A stretch of 64,000 nucleotides of DNA, taken from a virus. The stretch spans positions 21,640-85,639 of the IMG/VR virus record IMGVR_UViG_3300044614_000397; one strand, given 5' to 3'. Positions 56,377-62,231 of this stretch are shown piece after piece. A program made the translations under genes and the position numbers. The notes under the pieces were generated by a model that saw only the letters and a list, made by a program, of their open reading frames with translations, did no database searches and was not told the DNA's origin. Every line of letters begins with the position of its first letter. Positions within the stretch are counted from its first letter, which is position 1.

Positions 56377-56583
56377 TTATTCACCAACCTTTACTGCGAT
56401 TGTTGCGAATTTATTTCGCAGACCGCCCGTGCGAATTTCGATTAGATACGCTTCGGTTTTTTCGCCGTAGTAAATTTCAGGGCGAGGTTCAGCAGAAACG
56501 ATTTCGCCTGAAAAGTGGCGAGAGTTTGAGCGATAGTTTTTTCCTACAAGTAGGCTTTCGATTGTGTATAGTTTGGTAGCCAT
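56377..56583 (-). CDS. Small beta-barrel-like protein, 68 residues
   Basis: LLVGKNYRSNSRHFSGEIVS and TEAYLIEIRTGGLRNKFATI resemble the small SH3-like proteins at 52247 and 53053 in overall layout. Leader CGAAAGAAGGTCTGCCA. Function unknown. Confidence 0.55.
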   Translation of the reverse strand: MATKLYTIESLLVGKNYRSNSRHFSGEIVSAEPRPEIYYGEKTEAYLIEIRTGGLRNKFATIAVKVGE

Positions 56584-56618
56584 TGGCAGACCTTCTTTCG
56601 TTTGTTGTTATGTATGGA

Positions 56619-56641
56619 ATTATACACGAACGGACTGACAT
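56619..56641 (-). promoter_or_regulatory. TGTCAG-class promoter (ATGTCAG-N10-TATAAT)
   Basis: -10 at 56624-56619, box at 56641-56635; heads a seven-gene operon of overlapping small genes. Confidence 0.8.
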
Positions 56642-56687
56642 TTTCCAATTTGGCAAGGGTTTGTCTCACTATTTGGAGCGTGGGCTT

Positions 56688-56703
56688 TGTGATAAGCATC
56701 ACA
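56688..56703 (-). promoter_or_regulatory. CRP/GlxR-like palindrome, proximal copy
   Basis: TGTGATAAGCATCACA, perfect, centred 71.5 bases before the -10. Confidence 0.7.
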
Positions 56704-56710
56704 CAAGTTA

Positions 56711-56726
56711 TGTGATAAGCATCACA
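56711..56726 (-). promoter_or_regulatory. CRP/GlxR-like palindrome, distal copy
   Basis: An identical 16-base site, 23 bases from the first, so two turns of helix apart. Confidence 0.7.
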
Positions 56727-56858
56727 CAAAATGTCCGATTTGTCTGTCAAATCGACACGCCGCAGAATTCAGGGTTTTTTATAACAAATCCGTAACGACA
56801 CGCCCGACCCCGTGCCTTTGCGGGCCAGCTTGATTTTGTCAAGCCGACACGCCGTTAT

Positions 56859-56987
56859 TTAGCGAAAATCTTTTATGACTTCCCTCACATCTTCTTTTAG
56901 GTCTGCCCACATTAGGCGAGCCATATATAGGGCGGGGATCCCAATACCTAATTGCACTAGCGTAGTTAGTATGCGGTTAGTAGTCAT
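56859..56987 (-). CDS. Small protein with hydrophobic segment, 42 residues
   Basis: RILTTLVQLGIGIPALYMA could be a membrane helix, followed by a charged helix. Last gene of the operon from 57526. Confidence 0.52.
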   Translation of the reverse strand: MTTNRILTTLVQLGIGIPALYMARLMWADLKEDVREVIKDFR

Positions 56988-57142
56988 TACTTATTCTTCT
57001 TTCTCTTATAAATCTTATAGCCGATTACTAGGGCGGTGATAATAGCAATAGTGTGCCAAGGTAAATAGATAGCGCCTAGAAAACTATCTAACTCTAATCC
57101 GTAGTCGCTTGTTATGTATAACTCTAATCCGTTAGGTATCAT
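56987..57142 (-). CDS. Membrane microprotein, 51 residues
   Basis: One membrane helix (HTIAIITALVIGYKIY) and a basic tail (KRKKNK). Stop overlaps the next ATG (TAATG). Confidence 0.55.
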   Translation of the reverse strand: MIPNGLELYITSDYGLELDSFLGAIYLPWHTIAIITALVIGYKIYKRKKNK

Positions 57143-57294
57143 TATTTTACCTCTACTCCTCTTACATTGTAGGTAAATCCTTTACCTAGTTTATTTAGTT
57201 CGGTCATTACATTTAGCAATTCATCTGCGCTATTAGCCTTGTTATCTACGCTTAGTAGTTGCGAGCCTTGCCATAGTGAGTAAGTGATAGTCAT
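57142..57294 (-). CDS. Small protein, 50 residues
   Basis: MTITYSLWQGSQLLSVDNKA, with a helix and a beta end; overlaps the downstream gene by TAATG. Confidence 0.52.
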   Translation of the reverse strand: MTITYSLWQGSQLLSVDNKANSADELLNVMTELNKLGKGFTYNVRGVEVK

Positions 57295-57489
57295 TTATTT
57301 TATTCCTAACATAGTAGCGACATTATCTAATTCTTCATCTGTAAGATGGTCTAACTCAATAGCCTTAGAAAATCCGAAAAAATCTTCTTCATCTTCATTA
57401 TTTAGCGCATTGTTATACGCTTCTTCTTCATCAAGATAAACATAAGCATCGCTTACATCTGCTTGGATAGTATCCCATTTAGTCATCAT
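57295..57489 (-). CDS. Acidic protein, 64 residues
   Basis: MMTKWDTIQADVSDAYVYLD then a strongly acidic helix (NNEDEEDFFGFSKAIELD). I start after AACGAAAGAAGAACAGATA; the longer frame runs through the promoter. Confidence 0.58.
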   Translation of the reverse strand: MMTKWDTIQADVSDAYVYLDEEEAYNNALNNEDEEDFFGFSKAIELDHLTDEELDNVATMLGIK

Positions 57490-57525
57490 TATCTGTTCTT
57501 CTTTCGTTAGTAGGTTATGTGTGAA

Positions 57526-57548
57526 ATTGTAGCGTATCGGTCTGACAT
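57526..57548 (-). promoter_or_regulatory. TGTCAG-class promoter (ATGTCAG-N10-TACAAT)
   Basis: -10 at 57531-57526, box at 57548-57542; TTGATA directly upstream acts as a -35. Confidence 0.78.
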
Positions 57549-57575
57549 TATCAAGCGACACGCCGTTAGTGTGTA

Positions 57576-57591
57576 TGTGAGTTAGCCCACA
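57576..57591 (-). promoter_or_regulatory. CRP-like site, one mismatch
   Basis: TGTGAGTTAGCCCACA, 52 bases before the -10 at 57531. Confidence 0.45.
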
Positions 57592-57734
57592 TTTACTAGG
57601 GCGTGTGTAGCGTAGTTACCGCCACACATTACGCATAGAGTCCAAGCGGTTACTCTACCGCAACCGCTAGAGCAAGCGACATAGTCGCTATTAGTCTGAT
57701 AGTCGTTACGACTTTCCCAAATTCTATTAGTCAT
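57582..57734 (-). CDS. Zinc-knuckle protein, 50 residues
   Basis: VACSSGCGRVTAWTLCVMCG gives C-x3-C and C-x2-C around a short hairpin. Overlaps the CRP-like site at 57576. Confidence 0.58.
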   Translation of the reverse strand: MTNRIWESRNDYQTNSDYVACSSGCGRVTAWTLCVMCGGNYATHALVNVG

Positions 57735-57904
57735 TATTTAGACTCCTTATCTATACAGTTGATACAGTAGCAAGCCTTGCTACTTAGTAAATCACGCAAT
57801 AGAGCCTTGCGTGTGTAGGCATTTAGTCCATATGAGGACTTTACTCCACCATTGTGGAAATCGTGCACGATTGTGCTATACAGAGTTTCTGTTAGTTGAG
57901 TCAT
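57734..57904 (-). CDS. Small Cys-containing protein, 56 residues
   Basis: MTQLTETLYSTIVHDFHNGG and ACYCINCIDKES; a helix followed by a CxC-x2-C cluster. First gene of the minus arm. Confidence 0.58.
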   Translation of the reverse strand: MTQLTETLYSTIVHDFHNGGVKSSYGLNAYTRKALLRDLLSSKACYCINCIDKESK

Positions 57905-57953
57905 TATCTGACTCCTTTCTTTAGTAAGACTTTCTTACTTTCTTTATACTATA

Positions 57954-57976
57954 AGCCTAACACGGGGCACTGACAT
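57954..57976 (-). promoter_or_regulatory. TGTCAG-class promoter (ATGTCAG-N10-TAGGCT)
   Basis: Box at 57976-57970, -10 position at 57959-57954 is a poor TAGGCT, with TATAGT 0 bases further on. Confidence 0.6.
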
Positions 57977-58013
57977 TTAGGGGGGTTACTGGCAAGTATT
58001 CTCAAACTATTTT

Positions 58014-58029
58014 TGTGATTAGCATCACA
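58014..58029 (-). promoter_or_regulatory. CRP/GlxR-like palindrome TGTGATTAGCATCACA
   Basis: Perfect TGTGA-N6-TCACA, centred 62.5 bases before the -10 at 57959, in the divergent region. Confidence 0.68.
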
Positions 58030-58145
58030 TTCACGCTCAGAGTTAATAATCTATGGGCGCACTATATAGACAAATCGGACATTCTAAAACCCTGGATCAT
58101 ACAAATAAAATCTATATTAACATTTTCATAAATCTGAAATACTAG

Positions 58146-58175
58146 TTGACTAGAATATTATCTGTATGATATAAT
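58146..58175 (+). promoter_or_regulatory. Promoter TTGACT-N18-TATAAT of the ncRNA
   Basis: TTGACT (58146-58151), TATAAT (58170-58175) with TGA extension. The palindrome-like CTAGTTGACTAG (58142-58153) covers the -35. Confidence 0.78.
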
Positions 58176-58181
58176 TTATTT

Positions 58182-58395
58182 AACAGCAAATCGACGGACG
58201 AGCTGGAGTATGGCAGAAATTCTCCTTGTCAACAAGGCGGAATTGCATAAGAGGCCTTAACAGGTAGGATTAGTGATCTAAACTCTTAGTAGAACTAAAG
58301 CGGATCTAATTGAGCTGTTGACTTGTTCTTAGTGGTAAAAGGCAATCCACTTACTCACTAAAAAATCTCAAGGAGAAATCTTTGGGATTTTTTGC
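58182..58395 (+). ncRNA. Structured non-coding RNA with own promoter and terminator
   Basis: About 214 bases between a consensus promoter and a strong terminator. A long hairpin (about 58213-58250) has CCTTGT/ACAAGG at its tip and GC...GC at its base. TAGTG/CACTA with inner GTGG/CCAC lies near 58331-58361. It also encodes a 16-codon frame (MAEILLVNKAELHKRP) with GGAG just before the ATG. It could be a regulatory RNA or a small-peptide RNA. I cannot match it to a known family. Confidence 0.65.
58364..58394 (+). terminator. Rho-independent terminator of the ncRNA
   Basis: AAATCTCAAGG pairs with CTTTGGGATTT (two G-T pairs, six-base loop), followed by T residues. Confidence 0.8.
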
Positions 58396-58618
58396 TTTAA
58401 CTCTTGACCTAGCAATTTTCATCATGTTATACTTAAGGCTGGTTTGTGGGGGCTTACACTGAAACTCATAATGACGGAAATGTGTAGCTTCTCTATCCTA
58501 CAAAATTGATTTTAAATTTTGGGGGGTAGGGGGGCTTTCCTAAAATCTAAAAATCTGGAAATGTAATTAAAAGATTATATATATTATATATATCTTAGTT
58601 GACTAGAATATAGAGAAT
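58396..58618. other. Non-coding gap
   Basis: I see no gene on either strand. It holds a G run (about 58519-58533) and an alternating AT stretch (about 58575-58593). TTAGTTGACTAG (58595-58606) is a near-copy of the palindromes at 22173 and 48811. Confidence 0.5.
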
Positions 58619-58705
58619 ATGACAGTAAATAAAGTAAAGCGATATGTTAATTACTTTGCTTGGATTTGTATGATCTCATGGATAGTATACCTTGGCATCC
58701 AATAG
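58619..58705 (+). CDS. Possible membrane microprotein, 28 residues
   Basis: YFAWICMISWIVYLGIQ forms one hydrophobic helix after a basic start. TAGAAT lies 9 bases before the ATG. No Shine-Dalgarno, so evidence is modest. Confidence 0.35.
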   Translation: MTVNKVKRYVNYFAWICMISWIVYLGIQ

Positions 58706-58814
58706 AATTGTTAAATGTGATAGTTGTGGGCGGGAAATCGAAGTAAGATCTGGATTTGCCCATATGACACTGAATAACCACTATAGGGCATGTAAAGACG
58801 GTGAATCAAAATAG
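58692..58814 (+). CDS. Possible zinc-finger microprotein, 40 residues (TTG start)
   Basis: VKCDSCGREIEVRSGFAHM then NNHYRACKDG gives C-x2-C...H...H-x3-C, like a short zinc finger. TTG start without Shine-Dalgarno; overlaps the frame before it. Confidence 0.45.
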   Translation: MASNRIVKCDSCGREIEVRSGFAHMTLNNHYRACKDGESK

Positions 58815-59395
58815 AGAACATAGCTTTAATCGGAGACTCTCACGCTAATGGCATAGCTAAAGCATTTGAAGTATTTTATAGCAATAATCAAAAGATAGTT
58901 CATATTAAAGATCTATATGCATTTCCTGGAAAGCACTGCTATAACGTAGATTATTCAAATGTCGACATACCTATAGGTAGTAAAATACTACTACACTTTG
59001 GCGAAATTGATATTCGCAAGAGTTTACCTAAATACAAGAATACTGAAGATACTGTTAAGAGATACATTGATAAATCAGTCGACTACTTTAAAGACTATGA
59101 TCTATTCTTCATAAAGCCTATACCACAAGCTGAAGATGACCTCACTTGGGAGTTTAAGCCTGGAGCTACTTTAGGGGAAAATAGAAGAGCATACTATTTG
59201 GAGGAAAGGCTAGAGGAGCAAAATATTTTTTATTCGACACTAGACAAATATGCTCCTAATGTTATAGATACTCCATCTGCAATTAATACGAATATATTGA
59301 AATCAGAGAATACAGATGATGGATGTCACTTAAATCTAGCAAACTCTTTGAAGCTTATAGAATATATAGATATTGCAATCAATTCAGGGGTATAG
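58811..59395 (+). CDS. SGNH/GDSL hydrolase-like protein without AUG/GUG/UUG start
   Basis: The open frame begins after a stop at 58802 with ATC-AAA-ATA-GAG-AAC-ATA, and its first ATG-type codon is far inside. The protein reads IENIALIGDSHANGIAKAF at once (block I GDSH with the catalytic Ser) and ends DDGCHLNLANS (block V D-x2-H), so the N-terminus looks complete. The likely start is ATA 58811, 7 bases after GGTGA. It would hydrolyse esters or deacetylate a sugar. Confidence 0.65.
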   Translation: MENIALIGDSHANGIAKAFEVFYSNNQKIVHIKDLYAFPGKHCYNVDYSNVDIPIGSKILLHFGEIDIRKSLPKYKNTEDTVKRYIDKSVDYFKDYDLFFIKPIPQAEDDLTWEFKPGATLGENRRAYYLEERLEEQNIFYSTLDKYAPNVIDTPSAINTNILKSENTDDGCHLNLANSLKLIEYIDIAINSGV

Positions 59396-59401
59396 TATAA
59401 T
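59373..59401 (+). promoter_or_regulatory. Leaderless promoter
   Basis: TTGCAA (59373-59378), 17 bases, TATAAT (59396-59401), 6 bases to the ATG at 59408; lies in the SGNH gene end. Confidence 0.78.
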
Positions 59402-59407
59402 ATAGAT

Positions 59408-59950
59408 ATGGATGACCTTGTAAAAGAATTTAAAGACGCTATTGAAGATCCTAACGTAAATCACAAGATATTTAAGAAAGCTTTTGTGGTAACTCCTACG
59501 TGGGATGATATGCAAGGTTATATCGAATTTTCAAGAACTGCAGGAAACTATAGATCAGATTATGAAGGATTCTATATTCTTCACTGCAAGGAACACCATG
59601 ACATATCCCATATGAAGGGGACTAAAGAGTTTTTAGAGTTCATGGGTAAGGTGTATGATAAAGTCCCAGCATCTCAGGATTCATTTACATTTGTTATATC
59701 TGAGAACTATAGAGCAGTTACAGATTTAAGTGGAATTAAAAGACATACAGATACAACAGATACAATTCACTGGACTACAGTTGGTGCAACCATATGGACA
59801 CTATATCAGGATGGTCAAGCTCACGAATATTTAGTTGAACCAGGAGATATTGTATTTATTAAATATGGCACAGAGCATGGAGTAGAATCTTTAACTCCTA
59901 GAGCAGGTATTGTTTATTCTGGTGGAGAATATCATCCTAATAAAGACTAA
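59408..59950 (+). CDS. 2OG-oxygenase/cupin-like protein
   Basis: In 180 residues, IKRHTDTTDTIHW near 117 (H-x-D metal pair) and EYLVEPGDIVFIKYGTEHGV near 140 (distal His) with PRAGIVYS (Arg) give the facial-triad order of Fe(II) oxygenases on a cupin barrel. The substrate is unknown. Predicted leaderless. Confidence 0.7.
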   Translation: MDDLVKEFKDAIEDPNVNHKIFKKAFVVTPTWDDMQGYIEFSRTAGNYRSDYEGFYILHCKEHHDISHMKGTKEFLEFMGKVYDKVPASQDSFTFVISENYRAVTDLSGIKRHTDTTDTIHWTTVGATIWTLYQDGQAHEYLVEPGDIVFIKYGTEHGVESLTPRAGIVYSGGEYHPNKD

Positions 59951-60017
59951 TATAATTATAGTCGACTAATATATATTGTAAATTTAAAAAGCGGGAACGC
60001 TAAGAAATTTTCTTTGC
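59951..60017. promoter_or_regulatory. Intergenic region with palindrome and small hairpin
   Basis: TAGTCGACTA (59959-59968) and AGCG-GGAA-CGCT (about 59989-60000). Confidence 0.4.
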
Positions 60018-60023
60018 TACAAT
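60016..60023 (+). promoter_or_regulatory. Extended -10 TGCTACAAT before the HNH gene
   Basis: TACAAT (60018-60023) lies 8 bases before a short frame at 60032. Confidence 0.55.
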
Positions 60024-60031
60024 TAAGCCAT

Positions 60032-60064
60032 ATGAGACACTCTTGTAGGTATTACCTAGGATGA
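60032..60064 (+). CDS. Possible 10-residue leader peptide
   Basis: MRHSCRYYLG; its TGA overlaps the HNH start (ATGA), so re-initiation could couple the two. Evidence is the position only. Confidence 0.35.
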   Translation: MRHSCRYYLG

Positions 60065-60345
60065 AGTCCGAAAAGCTCTCTATAGCCAAGCAGAAGGCTT
60101 ATCTGGCTACATATATCAGAGACCTTAAAGAAAAATCTCCTTGTAGAGACTGTGGGAAATTTTATCCATACTATGTCATGGATTTTGACCACGTCCGTGG
60201 CAAGAAACATGCAAATGTAATGGAACTTATTCCCACGTTGTCTAAAAAGAAGATAGATGAAGAAATTGCTAAATGTGAGATCGTATGTAGTAATTGTCAT
60301 CGTATTAGGACACATATAAGACGTATAGCTAAAAAAGATAAATAA
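60061..60345 (+). CDS. HNH endonuclease
   Basis: This 94-residue protein has CRDCGKFYP near 28, VMDFDHVRGKK near 38 (HNH His) and VCSNCHRIRTH near 75, i.e. the zinc-framed HNH motif. It may act as a homing or packaging nuclease; it lies just before the tRNA cluster. Confidence 0.85.
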   Translation: MKSEKLSIAKQKAYLATYIRDLKEKSPCRDCGKFYPYYVMDFDHVRGKKHANVMELIPTLSKKKIDEEIAKCEIVCSNCHRIRTHIRRIAKKDK

Positions 60346-60422
60346 TCTCTTCTATCGCCGCCGTCGCACTTTTTCGGACTCACTTTTCAATTCGCACTTT
60401 ATTTAGTATACTTATAACATAA

Positions 60423-60495
60423 TGGACCATAGCTCAGCTGGCAGAGCGTAGAGCTGTTAACTCTAATGTCCCAGGTTCGAGCCCTGGTGGTCCAG
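60423..60495 (+). tRNA. tRNA-Asn (GTT)
   Basis: Cloverleaf: acceptor TGGACCA/TGGTCCA, D arm GCTC...GAGC, anticodon loop with GTT, T arm GGTTCGAGCCC. No CCA encoded. Confidence 0.93.
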
Positions 60496-60499
60496 CTTA

Positions 60500-60573
60500 G
60501 CACCAGTAGCCAAGTTGGTTAAGGCCCCGAACTCATAATTCGGCTATCGTAGGTTCAAGTCCTGCCTGGTGTA
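60500..60573 (+). tRNA. tRNA with anticodon CAT (Met or Ile2)
   Basis: Acceptor GCACCAG/CTGGTGT (one G-T), anticodon stem CCGAA/TTCGG, loop CTCATAA, T arm GGTTCAAGTCC. It lacks the initiator C1:A72 mismatch, so elongator Met or lysidine-modified Ile. Confidence 0.88.
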
Positions 60574-60577
60574 CTAA

Positions 60578-60649
60578 ATCTCTATAGCTCAGCGGAAGAG
60601 CAACAGGTTTCTACCCTGTGTGTCGGGAGTTCGAATCTCTCTAGGGATA
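60578..60649 (+). tRNA. tRNA-Arg (TCT)
   Basis: Acceptor ATCTCTA/TAGGGAT, anticodon stem ACAGG/CCTGT, loop TTTCTAC with TCT. It reads AGA, the arginine codon most used in this AT-rich genome. Confidence 0.9.
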
Positions 60650-60654
60650 CTTAA

Positions 60655-60930
60655 TTATCTTTCGATTATCATTACAGCACATGTAACTGTGCCATCTTCG
60701 CCAAGCGCATACAGTCTATCGTCTTTATATAAGTCGATAGTGACGGGCGGTGCATCATGTTCAATTCTTATTCCGTAGTCTGTAGGTGTCATATTGCTAT
60801 TTCCAATAATTAGATGCTTATTGGTACTTGTGTTAGAAATTATCATTGTTGATTTTACATTTATTTCGTCTTCAATTGAAAGCTCAACAGGAGTCGTAGC
60901 ATTTAGGGTATAATTTCTAGTTCTTATCAT
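60655..60930 (-). CDS. Small beta-rich protein
   Basis: This protein of 91 residues is beta-rich (NYTLNATTPVELSIEDEI; TVTCAVMIIER) and resembles small virion appendage proteins. I start at ATG 60930, 6 bases after TATAAT; ATG 60936 lies on the transcript start. Confidence 0.55.
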   Translation of the reverse strand: MIRTRNYTLNATTPVELSIEDEINVKSTMIISNTSTNKHLIIGNSNMTPTDYGIRIEHDAPPVTIDLYKDDRLYALGEDGTVTCAVMIIER

Positions 60931-60936
60931 ATCCAT

Positions 60937-60976
60937 ATTATAGCAAAAAACCCATTCAGAGGCGGATCCGAATGGG
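60937..60976 (-). promoter_or_regulatory. Terminator fused to an extended -10 promoter
   Basis: On the minus strand CCCATTC/GAATGGG plus six T (60976-60945) is followed by TGCTATAAT (60945-60937). So the terminator of the oxygenase operon runs into the promoter of the next gene. Confidence 0.7.
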
Positions 60977-61079
60977 CATTGCTAGTGTATTGCTACACAT
61001 TATACTGGGAGCTTAATCTGTGGGATGCTACAACCAGTACATATTAAGTATAAAATAGTTTAAATTCTATGTCAAGGAT

Positions 61080-61664
61080 TTATCCGATGAAAATTTCATC
61101 GTGTCTATATATCCAGTCAACAGCAGCATACTTGATGCCATCTGTTACTTCATCAGTTTCATACTGTTCACCATTTTTTAATGGAAGTAGGTATAGTTGA
61201 TTTTCTTTAACTGGAATACTAAAGTCTAAATCTTCCCAGTTGTCTTTACTCTTTAGGACTAAGTTTCCGCCCTCAAACTCACCAATATAAAGCACTACTA
61301 TGTAGTCAGCGGCAGTCCAGGTTCTAGATATTTTAGTTTTAAAATGTTTTAAATGAGGAGCAGATCTACTAACCCAAATATGACCATTGGTCCAATATTT
61401 AGGAATTATAAAATCAATTAGCTTATCTTGAAATATTTCAAGCGATCTTACTGGTGGGCTTATTAGGCCATCGATATCACTAGAAGCATCTTCATGGCTA
61501 CTCCAAGACTCTTTCTTTATCTGCTCTATTTCTTTTTTAATTAAATTTAATTTTTCTTCTGGAAGAAAGTTTTCATATAAAAGAATTCCATGACCTATTT
61601 CAGTCAGAGACTCAGTGTTTTTGATATTTGTTAAAAAATCTTCTTGCTTAAAAACTTGAGACAT
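61080..61664 (-). CDS. 2OG-oxygenase-like protein, degenerate
   Basis: This 194-residue protein resembles its neighbour (ENFLPEEKLNLI start; IVVLYIGEFEGGNLVLKSKD) but has HLKHFKTKI where H-x-D is expected, and a DGIKYAAVDW end without the Arg. It may be a non-catalytic relative, or use altered ligands. Confidence 0.6.
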   Translation of the reverse strand: MSQVFKQEDFLTNIKNTESLTEIGHGILLYENFLPEEKLNLIKKEIEQIKKESWSSHEDASSDIDGLISPPVRSLEIFQDKLIDFIIPKYWTNGHIWVSRSAPHLKHFKTKISRTWTAADYIVVLYIGEFEGGNLVLKSKDNWEDLDFSIPVKENQLYLLPLKNGEQYETDEVTDGIKYAAVDWIYRHDEIFIG

Positions 61665-61670
61665 TTTATT

Positions 61671-62231
61671 TTAACTCCTATATAAAAAGCTTGGATAAAC
61701 ATATCTGATGCCAGATTTAACTTCAGAAACCCCGTGTCGGATTCTTGATCCATGTATAACTAAATCTCCAGCAGAAGGGGTGTATGATAGAGATAGATTT
61801 GGGTAATATAGATTTCCGCCTTCAAAATCGTCATTGATATAAACAACGCATCCATACTCAGTTATAGCACATGTGTTGTTGTCGTCGGTATCATCAGTTC
61901 CTTCATCACCACAACTGTCTTCATGCTCATGCATTGTATCTCCAGCCCACATTCTGGCAAGTGATTCTCCAGGAGTTACACTGTATCCTTGAACAAGATC
62001 TTGAATTTTATTTCTTACTGGAATTAGTTCTGGAACAATTAAACTACTTCTTCCGTTATACCATTCGATTGTATGTCTGGCAGCGTCTCCGCCCCAAGCC
62101 TCATCACCTAAATTTTTAGATACGTCATATAGATTAGACACTTCTTCTTTACTTAGAAAATTCTTATAAACCCAAATCTCTTCTTCTGGGTGAAGTCTTT
62201 GAACGTTTGGGTTGTTTTCAAAATTAAGCAT
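61671..62231 (-). CDS. 2OG-Fe(II) oxygenase
   Basis: In 186 residues, EEIWVYKNFLSKEEVSNLY at the start, GDTMHEHEDSCGDEG near 98 (H-x-D/E), VVYINDDFEGGNLYYPNLS, and GSRIRHGVSEVKSGIRYVYPS (distal His, Arg). An acidic insert (EGTDDTDDNN) follows the first metal motif. Substrate unknown. Confidence 0.75.
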   Translation of the reverse strand: MLNFENNPNVQRLHPEEEIWVYKNFLSKEEVSNLYDVSKNLGDEAWGGDAARHTIEWYNGRSSLIVPELIPVRNKIQDLVQGYSVTPGESLARMWAGDTMHEHEDSCGDEGTDDTDDNNTCAITEYGCVVYINDDFEGGNLYYPNLSLSYTPSAGDLVIHGSRIRHGVSEVKSGIRYVYPSFLYRS

